Source: Bacteroidota bacterium
GTDB taxonomy: Bacteria; Bacteroidota; Bacteroidia; Chitinophagales; Chitinophagaceae
Reading direction: 5' to 3'
Length of the DNA: 64,000 bases
NCBI GenBank assembly: GCA_016712665.1
Contig: JADJQP010000005.1
Location: 124,001 to 188,000 of the forward strand
Part shown: positions 37,115 to 46,080 of the stretch, piece after piece
Layout: every line of letters starts with the position of its first letter
How positions within the stretch are numbered: position 1 is the stretch's first letter
The notes under the pieces: generated by a model
Seen by the model: the letters and a program-made list of their open reading frames with translations, nothing else
Told to the model about the DNA's origin: nothing
Database searches by the model: none
Translations under genes and position numbers: made by a program

Positions 37115-38088
37115 ACAATATACTTCTCACGATTATCATGGAGCACCTCAATAAAAATAGCCAAAATAAGCGCAAAGAGAAATGCAATTCCGAAAGCAGC
37201 CAGCACGCCAATAGTTCGATACGGACCGGCTTTGGGTGAACCGGGAGAAGCCCATTCCGTTACGTGCACCATCGGAAATCCATCGAAGGTGGCGGTTTTA
37301 AATTCGTTGGAAAGCGAGGTATACTTTGCCTTGTCAGTAGCCAGTCGATCTTTCAATTCCTCTATATTTTGAATTTCTTCAAGACCTTTTGCATACGCAG
37401 CACCGCTACCCTTTGGACTAAATGATGTTGGGTTTTTACGTCCCGGTGCTATGAGATCGTAAATATTGTATTTCACCCGTAAATTGACCAAGGAATCTGT
37501 ATAAATGTTTAACTCTCTATTGATTGAATCTTTGCGGATATCGATGGAAGTCGCAAGCTGTTTATTAATAGACATATACAACACGCGAAGTTGATTTTCG
37601 ATACGATTTATGGCTTCATTTACTACTTCATGGCAAAGGTTTTGATCCTCATCTTTAAAGTTCACCTCGATGTGGCGAAAGCCGGTCCGATTCACAGTAA
37701 AATTTTTTGTGAATCGTTTATAGGTTTTCTTCATGGCGTCTTTGGCTGTAGAATCTATTTTATAATGTTCTCTAATATTGAATTTTCCAATAAGATAGGA
37801 AATAACCTGCGCTGAGTTGCCCACCACATAAGCTCTATCTAGTTCATTTTCGCCTCAAATATAATCGATCCACTCATGATTGGTTTCGGTAAAAAGATTT
37901 ACCCGTCCACTAATTACCGCTGAGGATGGAAAAAAGGACCCATAGGCATTGTAATAATTCTTTTGAAAAAAGAAAAAAACAGCAGCAATGACCGCTACAA
38001 CAAAACTAAAGAGGAGAATCTTTGTCTTCCACTTCAAACCAATTCGAATAATATCGAATAAGTCAAATTGAAAATCTTTTTTTTCCAT
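37111..38088 (-). CDS. Wzz-type chain-length / polysaccharide co-polymerase, in-frame TGA
   Basis: About 325 aa. N-terminal TM (KILLFSFVVAVIAAVFFFF) after the conserved start MEKKDFQFDLFDIIRIGLKW; long coiled coil; C-terminal TM (TIGVLAAFGIAFLFALILAI) with a Pro-rich region before it (WASPGSPKAGPYRT). An in-frame TGA at 37855-37857 follows IDYI and the frame continues as GENELDRAYVVGNS; GGA at that codon would give a normal protein. No Walker kinase domain, so not a BY-kinase fusion. It controls O-antigen or exopolysaccharide length, together with the overlapping ligase gene. Confidence 0.78.
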
Positions 38089-38161
38089 TCTATGTGTAAA
38101 ATTATGAAGGGACAAATATATAATTAATAAGTGACTATGCTAGCAATGAACTGCATTAACG

Positions 38162-39615
38162 TCAACTGTTAGCGGAAAATTGTTTGAAATAGGGTTCAAT
38201 TAGTTTTTTATCCCATAATTTGATACTGTATACCACCAGCAAAAAAGTGATTCCGTTGCAAGCAATCGCATACGGTAAGCTGATTTCAAAATACCGTAAA
38301 CTGACATTTAGAAAGCACATCAACGCAAAAACAATTACAAACTGTGTGATGCGACTAAATTGAATTTTTAAATGAAACTCTTTAATGCAATAGTAAATAT
38401 AAATAGCTCCTAAAAGCCACTCTACAATAAAGCAAGTAAGGGCTGCACCCACCGATTGATACATATGAATTAGAATCAGATTTAAACCTATTGACAACAC
38501 ACCACCAAACAAAGCAATTTTTATCAGCAAGGTGATGTTTCCATTGGCAGTGAGCAAGGTAGAGTAAATATACATGATGCAAAAGGCCGGAAAACTTCCG
38601 ATAATAAATGAAAAGGAAAGAATCAATTGCGGGTTCACATCGTTGGGATACAAAATTTTCATGATAGGCTCCGCAAATACGATGCAAAAAGCTACCAAGG
38701 CAAGCGAGGCGGGGAGCATCATATTGGCAGTGGTCACTACTAGATTTTCAACGTGTACCTTTTGCGAAATCATTCGTGAAAACATGGGTAATAAAATTCC
38801 TGCAAATAAAAATGCAATCATATTGGCCGCTTCTAATATCCGATAGGCTTCTAAATAAATATAATTTTGAGCCGTACCTGCAAGTCGTTCCAGCATCAAT
38901 ACATCGCTTCGCATATAAATGGCCATTAGCAAAATCAACACAGCATAAGGAAGACTTTTTTTACAGATTGAAACAACTTCTGAAATGGAGAAATGATGAA
39001 AATGAATTTTGAATATCTCCGAATGACAATGGTCAATGCTGTTAAAATGGAAATCAAATAGGCCGCAATTTGGGCAAAAAGAAACCATTCAATCACAAAT
39101 CGGGTACGCAACTGCGGACTAAAAAGCAAAACACTACAAATGCCAATCATTAATACCTTGTCCAGAACAGACAACAACGCATCGGTTTTAAAATGATGAT
39201 GAGCAGATACATTGCTTCTCAAAAACATTAGGAAGGAATTCAACATTTGAACAGTGGCCAATAGAAAAACCAAAAAAAGCGCCCTTACACCGTATTGAAA
39301 CAATAAGGCAACCAAAATCACTACCGTAAAGTATACCAGAGACAAAATGGATTTCGCCACAATCATATTGGGCAGTTTACTATGAATCAAACTATTTTCT
39401 GCCGCCAGGGTTTTGTTATTGTAATTGGTGATTCCTAAATCCAATAAAATATTAAAAATGAGGCTGATACTTACCAAGGCACCGTACAAACCATATTCCT
39501 CATGACCGGTAGTTAATTGAACATTTCTATCAATAACAAATATCCATAGGGGTTTCACTAAAAGATTTAGCAAAAGCATAATGGTAATATTGGAAATGAA
39601 ATACTTTTTGAGCAT
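38162..39615 (-). CDS. Polysaccharide flippase (Wzx/MATE-like), frameshifted
   Basis: About 484 aa with roughly twelve membrane helices, e.g. ITIMLLLNLLVKPLWIFV at the start and YAIACNGITFLLVVYSIKLW near the end. The mid region YMRSDVLMLERLAGTAQNYI is typical of the polysaccharide-synthesis MOP family. The frame is lost near 38963 in an A7 run (minus strand GTAAAAAAAGTC); A8 gives QSVKKSLPYAVLILLMAIYM. It moves lipid-linked sugar units across the inner membrane. First gene of the wzx-wzz-ligase group. Confidence 0.85.
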
Positions 39616-39692
39616 GAGTCAGTGCCTGCAAACCAATCGTAAAAATGTAAATATAGTACAGATTCAAACAAATACCGGGTAGTCCGTTCGCT

Positions 39693-39725
39693 AAAAAAAC
39701 TTACGCACCCTTTCGAGTGCGTAAG
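39693..39725 (-). terminator. Strong hairpin with T-run upstream of wzx
   Basis: Perfect 9-bp stem CTTACGCAC / GTGCGTAAG around an 8-nt loop, followed on the minus strand by seven T. That is a textbook intrinsic terminator facing the wzx gene, 78 nt before its ATG, with no minus-strand gene behind it. It may be a leader attenuator or end a short RNA that starts near 39770, where TATCTTTA resembles a -7 box. Confidence 0.65.
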
Positions 39726-39838
39726 ATGTTGTACTAAAACATTTTATTATGAAAACGTTGTAAAGATACTAAATTTTTATTATAAAAAAATATTTTTTAT
39801 TGTTAGTCGTAAAGACCCCATACTCTCTTTCAAAAGGT

Positions 39839-39846
39839 TACCTTTG
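39839..39846 (+). promoter_or_regulatory. -7 element upstream of the glycosyltransferase
   Basis: TACCTTTG matches TAnnTTTG and lies 14 nt before the ATG at 39861. A TTG at the usual distance is missing. Confidence 0.45.
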
Positions 39847-39860
39847 AACCCATTTTTGAT

Positions 39861-40985
39861 ATGAGAATAGCGGTCAATACTCGTTTTTTACTTAAAGGAA
39901 AGCTTGAAGGTATCGGTTGGTTTACCAATGAAATTCTAAAAAGAGTGGTTCAAAAGCACCCTGAACATGAATTTATTTTCTTTTTTGATCGACCGTATGA
40001 CCAGCAGTTTATATTTGCCCGTAATGTAACGCCCATTGTATTGTCGCCGCCTGCCCGGCATCCGTTTTTATGGTATATCTGGTTTGAATGGTCTATCCGA
40101 AGGGCGCTGACACGTTATAAAGCCGATTTGTTTATTTCCACTGATGGATTTTTATCTCTGTCCACCAAGATTCCTACCCTACTGGTGGTGCATGATTTGG
40201 CGTTTGAACATTATCCACAGCATCTGCCCTTTAAGTTTAGATATTATTTACAAAAATATACCCCAAAATTTGTTCAAAAAGCCAAACATATTGTAACCGT
40301 TTCAACCTACTCCAAGCAGGACCTTATAGACACGTATCAAGTACAGGAAGATAAAATCAGTATTGTTTACAATGGAGCCAACGAATTATACAGACCGCTT
40401 GGTTACGAGGAAAAAAAAGCAGTGAAAGAAACCTATTCTGGCGGTTGTGAGTACTTTGTATTTGCCGGCGCCTTGCACCCGCGAAAGAATATTGTAAATT
40501 TATTGAAAGCCTTTGCTCTGTTTAAAAAGAAACAACGAACGGATATGAAGATTTTGATAATTGGTCGTTTTGCCTGGAATTCTGATGAAATTAAGGAAAC
40601 CATTGAAAATCATCCCTTCAAATCGGACGTCGTTCATTTAGATTATATGCAGGTGGAGGAACTTAGCAAAGTAATTGGGGCCGCCTATGGCATTACGTTT
40701 GTGTCTTTATACGAAGGCTTTGGCATCCCTGTTTTGGAAGCTATAAAATGTCATGTGCCCGGTATTGTTTCGAATGTAACGTCTATACCCGAAGTAGCAG
40801 GAAATACCTGTTTGTATGTCAACCCAACAGATGTAGCAGATATAGCAGAAAAGATGCGTATTTTTTACAAAGATGAGCACTTACGCGGTCAATTGGTGCT
40901 GGCTTGCCAAGAACAGGCGCAAAAATATGATTGGGAAAAAAGCGCTTTCACCTTTTACGATGTGTTGCAAGAAAAAATGCTTTAA
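39861..40985 (+). CDS. Glycosyltransferase family 4 (GT-B)
   Basis: 374 aa. GT-B fold: GIGWFTNEILKR in the N-domain, VTVSTYSKQDLIDTYQV at the domain junction, FAGALHPRKN (start of the C-domain), then EGFGIPVLEAIKC, the E-x7-E donor-sugar motif, and SIPEVAGN. It adds a sugar from an NDP-sugar to a growing glycan. It is transcribed away from the flippase operon and convergent, with overlapping stops, to the methyltransferase. Donor and acceptor cannot be inferred. The frame is intact. Confidence 0.9.
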   Translation: MRIAVNTRFLLKGKLEGIGWFTNEILKRVVQKHPEHEFIFFFDRPYDQQFIFARNVTPIVLSPPARHPFLWYIWFEWSIRRALTRYKADLFISTDGFLSLSTKIPTLLVVHDLAFEHYPQHLPFKFRYYLQKYTPKFVQKAKHIVTVSTYSKQDLIDTYQVQEDKISIVYNGANELYRPLGYEEKKAVKETYSGGCEYFVFAGALHPRKNIVNLLKAFALFKKKQRTDMKILIIGRFAWNSDEIKETIENHPFKSDVVHLDYMQVEELSKVIGAAYGITFVSLYEGFGIPVLEAIKCHVPGIVSNVTSIPEVAGNTCLYVNPTDVADIAEKMRIFYKDEHLRGQLVLACQEQAQKYDWEKSAFTFYDVLQEKML

Positions 40986-41809
40986 GCCTTTTGTGCCACA
41001 AAATTAATTCCAAAGAAGAAATACTGACGCAAGAACTTGTTTGCCCATGACTTTTCAATCTGTGCCACTTCCTTGGCCGACTTGTTGCTATACAGAAAAG
41101 GAGGAAATAAACGGACAAATTGTGTTTTGCCGGCGTCAATGGACATGGCTTCGGTCTTAAATATAGCATCCCAAGCTTTGAGTCCTCTAATATTTTCATT
41201 TCCCATTGTAATATTCTTTTGTAGTTTTTCATCCCAAAAGGTAATAATACGCCGGTTGCCTCTCTGCTTATATAATTTCAAATTTTGAATAATATTATTG
41301 CCATTCTCTTCGATTCCAATAAGAATACCCTTTGGTTTCAATACCCTGTGAAAGATATCAATCGCTTCCTGAATCGGTTCGAGATGGTGCAGGGTGTCTT
41401 GTAATATGATGATATCCACCGTATTTTCAGCGGGTTGGTTTTCAAAAATATCTTCATAACCAGCAGTAAAAAGGGATGCATTGCCATGCGCAGACCAATA
41501 GGCCTTCCGCTGCGGTATAAAAGGAAAATAGAATTCCAATGTAGACCCATAGGTTTGAATTCCATTCATTGCAAGAAAGAGGCAAGTAGTACCGTATCCA
41601 CAGCCACAATCCCAAATAGATAAGTCTTTACCATACTGTACCTGATGCTCCTTCACTTGCTCGTATACATAATCGAGTCGTTGAATAAAGTAATTTTTAC
41701 GAAATTCGAAATCCTTCTCCGAACTCAAAAATTTGTAGTAATGGGATAATTCAGGAAGTGATTTAAGTTCTTCAAGAAACAGCTCAAAAAATAGTTCGGT
41801 CGACATCAT
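40982..41809 (-). CDS. Class I SAM-dependent methyltransferase
   Basis: About 275 aa from ATG 41809 (MMSTELFFELFLEEL); a start at 41881 would add an unlikely Phe-rich leader. Motif I IWDCGCGYGTT, the acidic residue before LEFYFPFI, motif IV DIIILQDTLHHLEPI and motif VI LKPKGILIGIEE are all in order. The C-terminal end is basic and aromatic (KFLRQYFFFGINFVAQ). The substrate is unknown; position next to glycan genes suggests sugar or lipid methylation, but this is inference. Confidence 0.85.
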   Translation of the reverse strand: MMSTELFFELFLEELKSLPELSHYYKFLSSEKDFEFRKNYFIQRLDYVYEQVKEHQVQYGKDLSIWDCGCGYGTTCLFLAMNGIQTYGSTLEFYFPFIPQRKAYWSAHGNASLFTAGYEDIFENQPAENTVDIIILQDTLHHLEPIQEAIDIFHRVLKPKGILIGIEENGNNIIQNLKLYKQRGNRRIITFWDEKLQKNITMGNENIRGLKAWDAIFKTEAMSIDAGKTQFVRLFPPFLYSNKSAKEVAQIEKSWANKFLRQYFFFGINFVAQKA

Positions 41810-41907
41810 CCTTCCCCAATATATGCTTTGGTAATCTGTAATATTAGCAAAAAAGGCAAAAAGAAAAAAAAAAATCTCCATTTTGTGATTTTTGCATCAT
41901 CTAGGAT

Positions 41908-41915
41908 TACTTTTG
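41908..41915 (+). promoter_or_regulatory. -7 element upstream of scpA
   Basis: TACTTTTG, with TTG at 41883-41885 (spacing 22 nt, slightly long for the -33 box). It lies 19 nt before the scpA ATG. Confidence 0.5.
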
Positions 41916-41934
41916 GCCAAGCAAAAAATTTTTG

Positions 41935-42716
41935 ATGTCATTAAGCACCGAGTCATACAATATAAAAATCGATCATTTTGAAGGACCATTCGATTTGCTC
42001 CTTTTCTTTATTGAGCGCGATGAGGTGGATATCCAAAATATTCCCATTTTTAAAATTACCAATGACTTTCTTGAGTATATCAAAAAATTGGAAACCCTCA
42101 ATATTGAGCTGGCCAGTGAATTTATTCTTTTGCCTCAACGCTGATTCGTATCAAAGCCAAAATGCTATTGCCCCGTAAAGAAATTGATGAATTTGGCAAC
42201 GAGATTGATCCCCGAAAGGAATTAATCGATAAAATACTGGAATACAAACGTTTTAAAGAGGCTGCAGAAGAAATGAAACTGCTGGAGGCCGATAGAATGT
42301 TGCAATTTAAACGAGGCAATATGCTGCAAGAATTGCATGATGTAGGCGAGGCTATGAGCGAAGGCACCGAAATACAAAGTGTTACTTTATTCAAACTCTT
42401 TCAGAGCTATGAAAAAGTGATGAAACGAATGCAGGATAGGCTGGCTAAACCGCAACATGTGGTGGTCAAATACAATTACTCCCTCGAAAGTCAACGGGAA
42501 TTTTTATTGGACTGGACTAAAAAAGAAAAGAAAATTGCTTTTGAGCGAATTTTTCAAAGTTGCGAAAATAGAATTCACGCCATATTCAATTTCTTGGCCT
42601 TGCTCGAATTGGTGCAACAAAAATATCTTGGCATCCTAATCGGCTCCGGCCGCAATAACTTCATCCTCGAATGGAATGAGGAACGAGAAGAAGACGTTTT
42701 GCATACCTTCAATTAA
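41935..42716 (+). CDS. scpA: Segregation and condensation protein A, frameshifted
   Basis: About 261 aa. The N-terminus IKIDHFEGPFDLLLFFIERD and DIQNIPIFKITNDFLEYI are ScpA signatures; the second half continues IRIKAKMLLPRKEIDEFG and ends in the C-terminal winged helix (AFERIFQSCENRIHAIFNFL). The frame is lost at about 42130: CTTTTG needs one more T, giving ILFASTLIRIKAKM. It is a kleisin partner of SMC and ScpB in chromosome condensation. The next gene is behind a B12 riboswitch. Confidence 0.88.
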
Positions 42717-42743
42717 TTTACCCTCATTAATTAAATTCTTTCT

Positions 42744-42751
42744 TATATTTG
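42744..42751 (+). promoter_or_regulatory. -7 element before the cobalamin riboswitch
   Basis: TATATTTG (TAnnTTTG) ends 12 nt before the first conserved part of the aptamer. A -33 TTG is not seen at the normal distance. Confidence 0.5.
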
Positions 42752-42761
42752 CACTTGTAAT

Positions 42762-42940
42762 AGGTGTCCTAAATTTTTTATCAAAAAATAGAAGATGAAA
42801 AGGGAATACTGTGAAATTCAGTAACACTACCCGGTGCTGTAAGCTCTTGAAATTCGTTGTAAGTGAAACCACTGTTCGTTTGGATGAATGGGAAGGTATA
42901 CAACGAAATAAGAGTAAGTCAGAAGACCTGCCTGCTACAC
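42762..42940 (+). promoter_or_regulatory. Cobalamin (B12) riboswitch
   Basis: The leader between scpA and the DUF4465 gene has the conserved order of the cobalamin aptamer: AGGTGTCC near 42762, AAGGGAAT near 42800, GTGAAATTCAGTAACACTAC, CCGGTGCTGTAAGC, and the B12 box AGTCAGAAGACCTGCC at 42917-42932. A GACTT...AAGTC pair (about 42956-42973) lies further down and may be part of the expression platform. Binding of adenosyl- or methylcobalamin is expected to repress the four downstream genes, which make a B12 uptake locus. Confidence 0.88.
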
Positions 42941-43032
42941 TCATTTTTATACGATGACTTCGGGAAAAAAGTCAACGGTAAGTATGAATACCCTTTTCAT
43001 GCTTATTTTCATTTCCCATTATTTGATTAAAC

Positions 43033-44016
43033 ATGAAAAAAATGATATTTTTTTTGTTCGCTTTTTTGGTAATAAAAGTAACATCAGCACAAACAGTTAC
43101 ATTCGAAAATTTCAATGGATATTTTGATTCCAATGCCGTAAACTATTTTAAAGGAACACCTGGGGTGCCGGGTGACTACATTTATCATGAAATATTTGCA
43201 TCCTTCGCATTGCGAAATGACACAAGTGCATTTGGCGATTATTGGAGTGGATGGGCCATTTCAAGATTAAAAGACAGTATTTCAATAGCATATGACACAA
43301 ACGACTGTGCTGCATTTCCAGCAGTTTTGTCCTCAACTTATGCCACCGCCTATCAAAGCATTGATAGCTACTACAACAGAATTAGGTTTGATATGCCAAT
43401 CATGCTTGATGGGGTTTCAATTACAAATTCAACTATTGCCTATCGTTCTATGCAAAACGGTGATTTTGTTGCTAAAAAATTTGGAGGGGTTAGCGGTAAT
43501 GATTCAGACTATTTTAGAATTATTTTTAAGGGTTGGGAAAATGGGATACTGAAACCCGATAGCGTATTGTTTTATCTTGCTGATTTTAGAGACCCAAATA
43601 ATGCAAATGATTATATCGTAAAATATTGGGAATACGTAAATTTACAAACCTTAGGAGTTGTTGATAGCATCTATTATTACCTAGAATCTAGTGATAATGG
43701 TCCGTTTGGAATGAATACACCTGCCTACTTCTGTATTGATAACCTTGTCGATAATCCTGAATCAGTGAAGGATATTTCACTGAGTTCAAATATTTCAATA
43801 TTTCCAAATCCCTTTTCTGAAGAACTTACGTTTTGTAACAAATCCGAGGAGATTGTTGAAATTTCCGTAATGGATTTTGAAGGTCGGAATCTTATAGAAA
43901 TGAATTTAATCAAAAATCAACAGCATAAATTACAAACTAGTAGCTGGAGCCAGGGCATGTATTTTATTAAAGTAAAATCACAAAAGGGTGAGTACTTCAA
44001 AAAAATTGTAAAATAG
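43033..44016 (+). CDS. DUF4465 protein with T9SS domain, first gene of the B12 operon
   Basis: 327 aa. Signal peptide (ends VTSAQT), then a DUF4465 domain: TFENFNGYFDSNAVNYFKG, DYWSGWAISRL, FDMPIMLDGVSITNSTIAY and YFCIDNL near the end. A type A sorting domain finishes it (ISIFPNPFSEELTFCN). DUF4465 proteins often sit at Bacteroidota cobalamin loci; their exact job is unknown, but a surface role in B12 capture is plausible here because the riboswitch lies directly upstream. Confidence 0.85.
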   Translation: MKKMIFFLFAFLVIKVTSAQTVTFENFNGYFDSNAVNYFKGTPGVPGDYIYHEIFASFALRNDTSAFGDYWSGWAISRLKDSISIAYDTNDCAAFPAVLSSTYATAYQSIDSYYNRIRFDMPIMLDGVSITNSTIAYRSMQNGDFVAKKFGGVSGNDSDYFRIIFKGWENGILKPDSVLFYLADFRDPNNANDYIVKYWEYVNLQTLGVVDSIYYYLESSDNGPFGMNTPAYFCIDNLVDNPESVKDISLSSNISIFPNPFSEELTFCNKSEEIVEISVMDFEGRNLIEMNLIKNQQHKLQTSSWSQGMYFIKVKSQKGEYFKKIVK

Positions 44017-44020
44017 TATT

Positions 44021-45010
44021 TTGAAAATTATTTTTTACATATCGTCCTTCCTTTGTATGACATTTGATTGCATAGCCCAATTTGCGCCACAAGCCGGCTT
44101 ACCCGGTAGTACTGCCATTCATAAAGATAGTTCCATAATTGTGGAATGGGCCAATGAGTGTCTTATTCATCGTGGCTGGATGGATATGGCAGATACCACT
44201 TTGGGAAAGGCAAGCCAGGGAGACAGCACCAAGGCATTGGGTATGGCCGATGGAGATGTAGTGAGTCTGGGTGATGCCGGTGAGGCGATCCTTTACTTCG
44301 CAAACCCAATAATTGATGGCAATGGTGTCGATTTTGCTATTTTCGAAAATGGGTTCCTAAATCCCTTGGATTCGAACCTTGCTTATTTAGAATTGGCTTC
44401 AGTTGCCGTAAGCAACGATGGTATTCAATATTATTCCTTTGCAGCTACCTGTCATAATGATACCAGCGCACAATTAGCAGGGGTCGGCACCTATATGGAT
44501 GCGCAAAACATTTCGAATTTGGCAGGTAAGTATATTAGCTATTATGGAACGCCCTTTGATGTAAACGAGCTTAGTATGATTTTATCCTTAGATGTAAACA
44601 ATATTCATTACATAAAAATAAAAGACGTAGTTGGTTCTATCAGTAAAGAATATTGTACGCGCGATGTCAATAATCAAGTGATAAACGACCCCTATCCCAC
44701 CCCCTTTCCTACCGGTGGTTTTGACCTTGACGCGGTGGCGGTTATTCATCATAAATTTCCAACCGAAGTAACACTGCATGCTACGGCACCTAAGCTTGAA
44801 ATATATCCAAATCCTGCAATGCACTCGCTTTTTATTAAAAATAGTAATGAGATCCGTAACATCAACATTCGAAGCATTGATGGTGCCATCCAACATACCT
44901 CCGAAGCCGTTCCCTTCATCGATATTCAAAATTTACAACCCGGTGTGTATTTTATTGAATTCGTTGATGTGGAAAATCGTAAGACTACCCAACGATTTAT
45001 CAAAATATGA
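44021..45010 (+). CDS. T9SS surface protein of the B12 operon
   Basis: 329 aa from a TTG start at 44021, 4 bp after the DUF4465 stop; no ATG fits. Signal peptide ends CIAQFAPQ. The beta-rich body includes DGDVVSLGDAGEAILYF, FAIFENGFLNPLDSNLAYLE and YFSYYG-like segments; the C-terminus is a type A sorting domain (LEIYPNPAMHSLFIKN). I do not know the family by name. Its position between DUF4465 and the beta-propeller suggests surface capture of cobamides. Its stop overlaps the next ATG (ATGA). Confidence 0.8.
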   Translation: MKIIFYISSFLCMTFDCIAQFAPQAGLPGSTAIHKDSSIIVEWANECLIHRGWMDMADTTLGKASQGDSTKALGMADGDVVSLGDAGEAILYFANPIIDGNGVDFAIFENGFLNPLDSNLAYLELASVAVSNDGIQYYSFAATCHNDTSAQLAGVGTYMDAQNISNLAGKYISYYGTPFDVNELSMILSLDVNNIHYIKIKDVVGSISKEYCTRDVNNQVINDPYPTPFPTGGFDLDAVAVIHHKFPTEVTLHATAPKLEIYPNPAMHSLFIKNSNEIRNINIRSIDGAIQHTSEAVPFIDIQNLQPGVYFIEFVDVENRKTTQRFIKI

Positions 45011-46080
45011 GAACTCGTTTCTTCTATATGATTCTGTGCGCCACATACCTTTTTGCTTCCTGTGTTAAAGACAAACCAAACCCGGATGTGAAACCATTCC
45101 CCAGCAACTTGTCGCAAGGCGTGGTGGTATTAAACGAAGGATCTTATGGAAATAATAATGCTGATATTTCCTATATCGATTTAAAAACGCAAGAGGTCTC
45201 CAATTCTCTTTTTAAAATGGTAAATGGTCATTCATTGGGAGATGTAGCACAACATATTGCATTAGTAAATGGAAGATATTATGTATGTATTAATAATTCA
45301 AACAAAATAGTGGTACTTGACACCTCAGACTTTTCGGAAGTGCAAACCATTACTACTATCGATTACCCCCGCTATATGGTACAATACTCGCAAGACATCG
45401 CCTTTGTATCGAGCCTATACAGAGCATATGTATCCGTACTGCAACTATCTACCAACACCATTATTGATACGATTTCCACTGAACATTTCAACACCGAGCA
45501 GATGTTAATTGCTACCAATAGTTTGTGGATTTGCACTTGGGATACTGCCTGTAATTATATCCAAAAGGTAGATGTAGTAAGCCATCAGCCAACTGAAAAA
45601 ATATCCATTCCCGGATTTGCACCGCATGATATAGTGGAGGATAAAAACGGTATGATTTGGGTGCTTTCGGGAAATAAATACAAAAGTAAAAACTCCTTCC
45701 TCACTTGTATTCACCCACAAACAAACGAAGTGCTACATTCGTTTTCATTTTCAGCAACAGCAGACCCTATAAAACTCGGTACGAACCCAAGTAGAGATAC
45801 CATCTACTTTATTAATGTAAATTATACAGGAAACGCTACCGATAACGGTCTTTACAAAATGGGCCTCTCTGAAAGTGCGCTTCCTTTGAACCCCTTTATT
45901 AAGGCTTCTGCCAATACCTATTTCTGGGCTTGGGCAATGGACCCGAATACCGGTCACATTTTTCTTTCAGACCCAAAAGGATTTACCCAGAGTAGTACCA
46001 TTTATGAATATACCAATTCAGGACAAGCCCTAGATGTCTTTCAAACAGGAATTGGCAGTAACCAATTTATTTTTAGATAA
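45007..46080 (+). CDS. BtuG-like beta-propeller lipoprotein (YncE/DUF5074 type)
   Basis: 357 aa. Lipobox LFASC (Cys near 19). The mature part has repeated blades of a seven-blade propeller (NNADISYIDLKTQEV, NNSNKIVVLDTSDFSEVQTI, YRAYVSVLQLSTNTI, LTCIHPQTNEVLHSF). In Bacteroides, BtuG, a surface lipoprotein of this fold, hands B12 with very high affinity to the BtuB receptor; the receptor gene follows here with no gap. The BtuG role is inferred from fold, riboswitch and neighbours. Confidence 0.8.
   Translation: MRTRFFYMILCATYLFASCVKDKPNPDVKPFPSNLSQGVVVLNEGSYGNNNADISYIDLKTQEVSNSLFKMVNGHSLGDVAQHIALVNGRYYVCINNSNKIVVLDTSDFSEVQTITTIDYPRYMVQYSQDIAFVSSLYRAYVSVLQLSTNTIIDTISTEHFNTEQMLIATNSLWICTWDTACNYIQKVDVVSHQPTEKISIPGFAPHDIVEDKNGMIWVLSGNKYKSKNSFLTCIHPQTNEVLHSFSFSATADPIKLGTNPSRDTIYFINVNYTGNATDNGLYKMGLSESALPLNPFIKASANTYFWAWAMDPNTGHIFLSDPKGFTQSSTIYEYTNSGQALDVFQTGIGSNQFIFR

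Noticed and set aside
32180..37857. TGA recoded as a sense codon
   Set aside because: Several genes end in ordinary TGA stops at expected lengths (wzz, the 44021 gene) and one interruption is TAA, so recoding does not explain the pattern.
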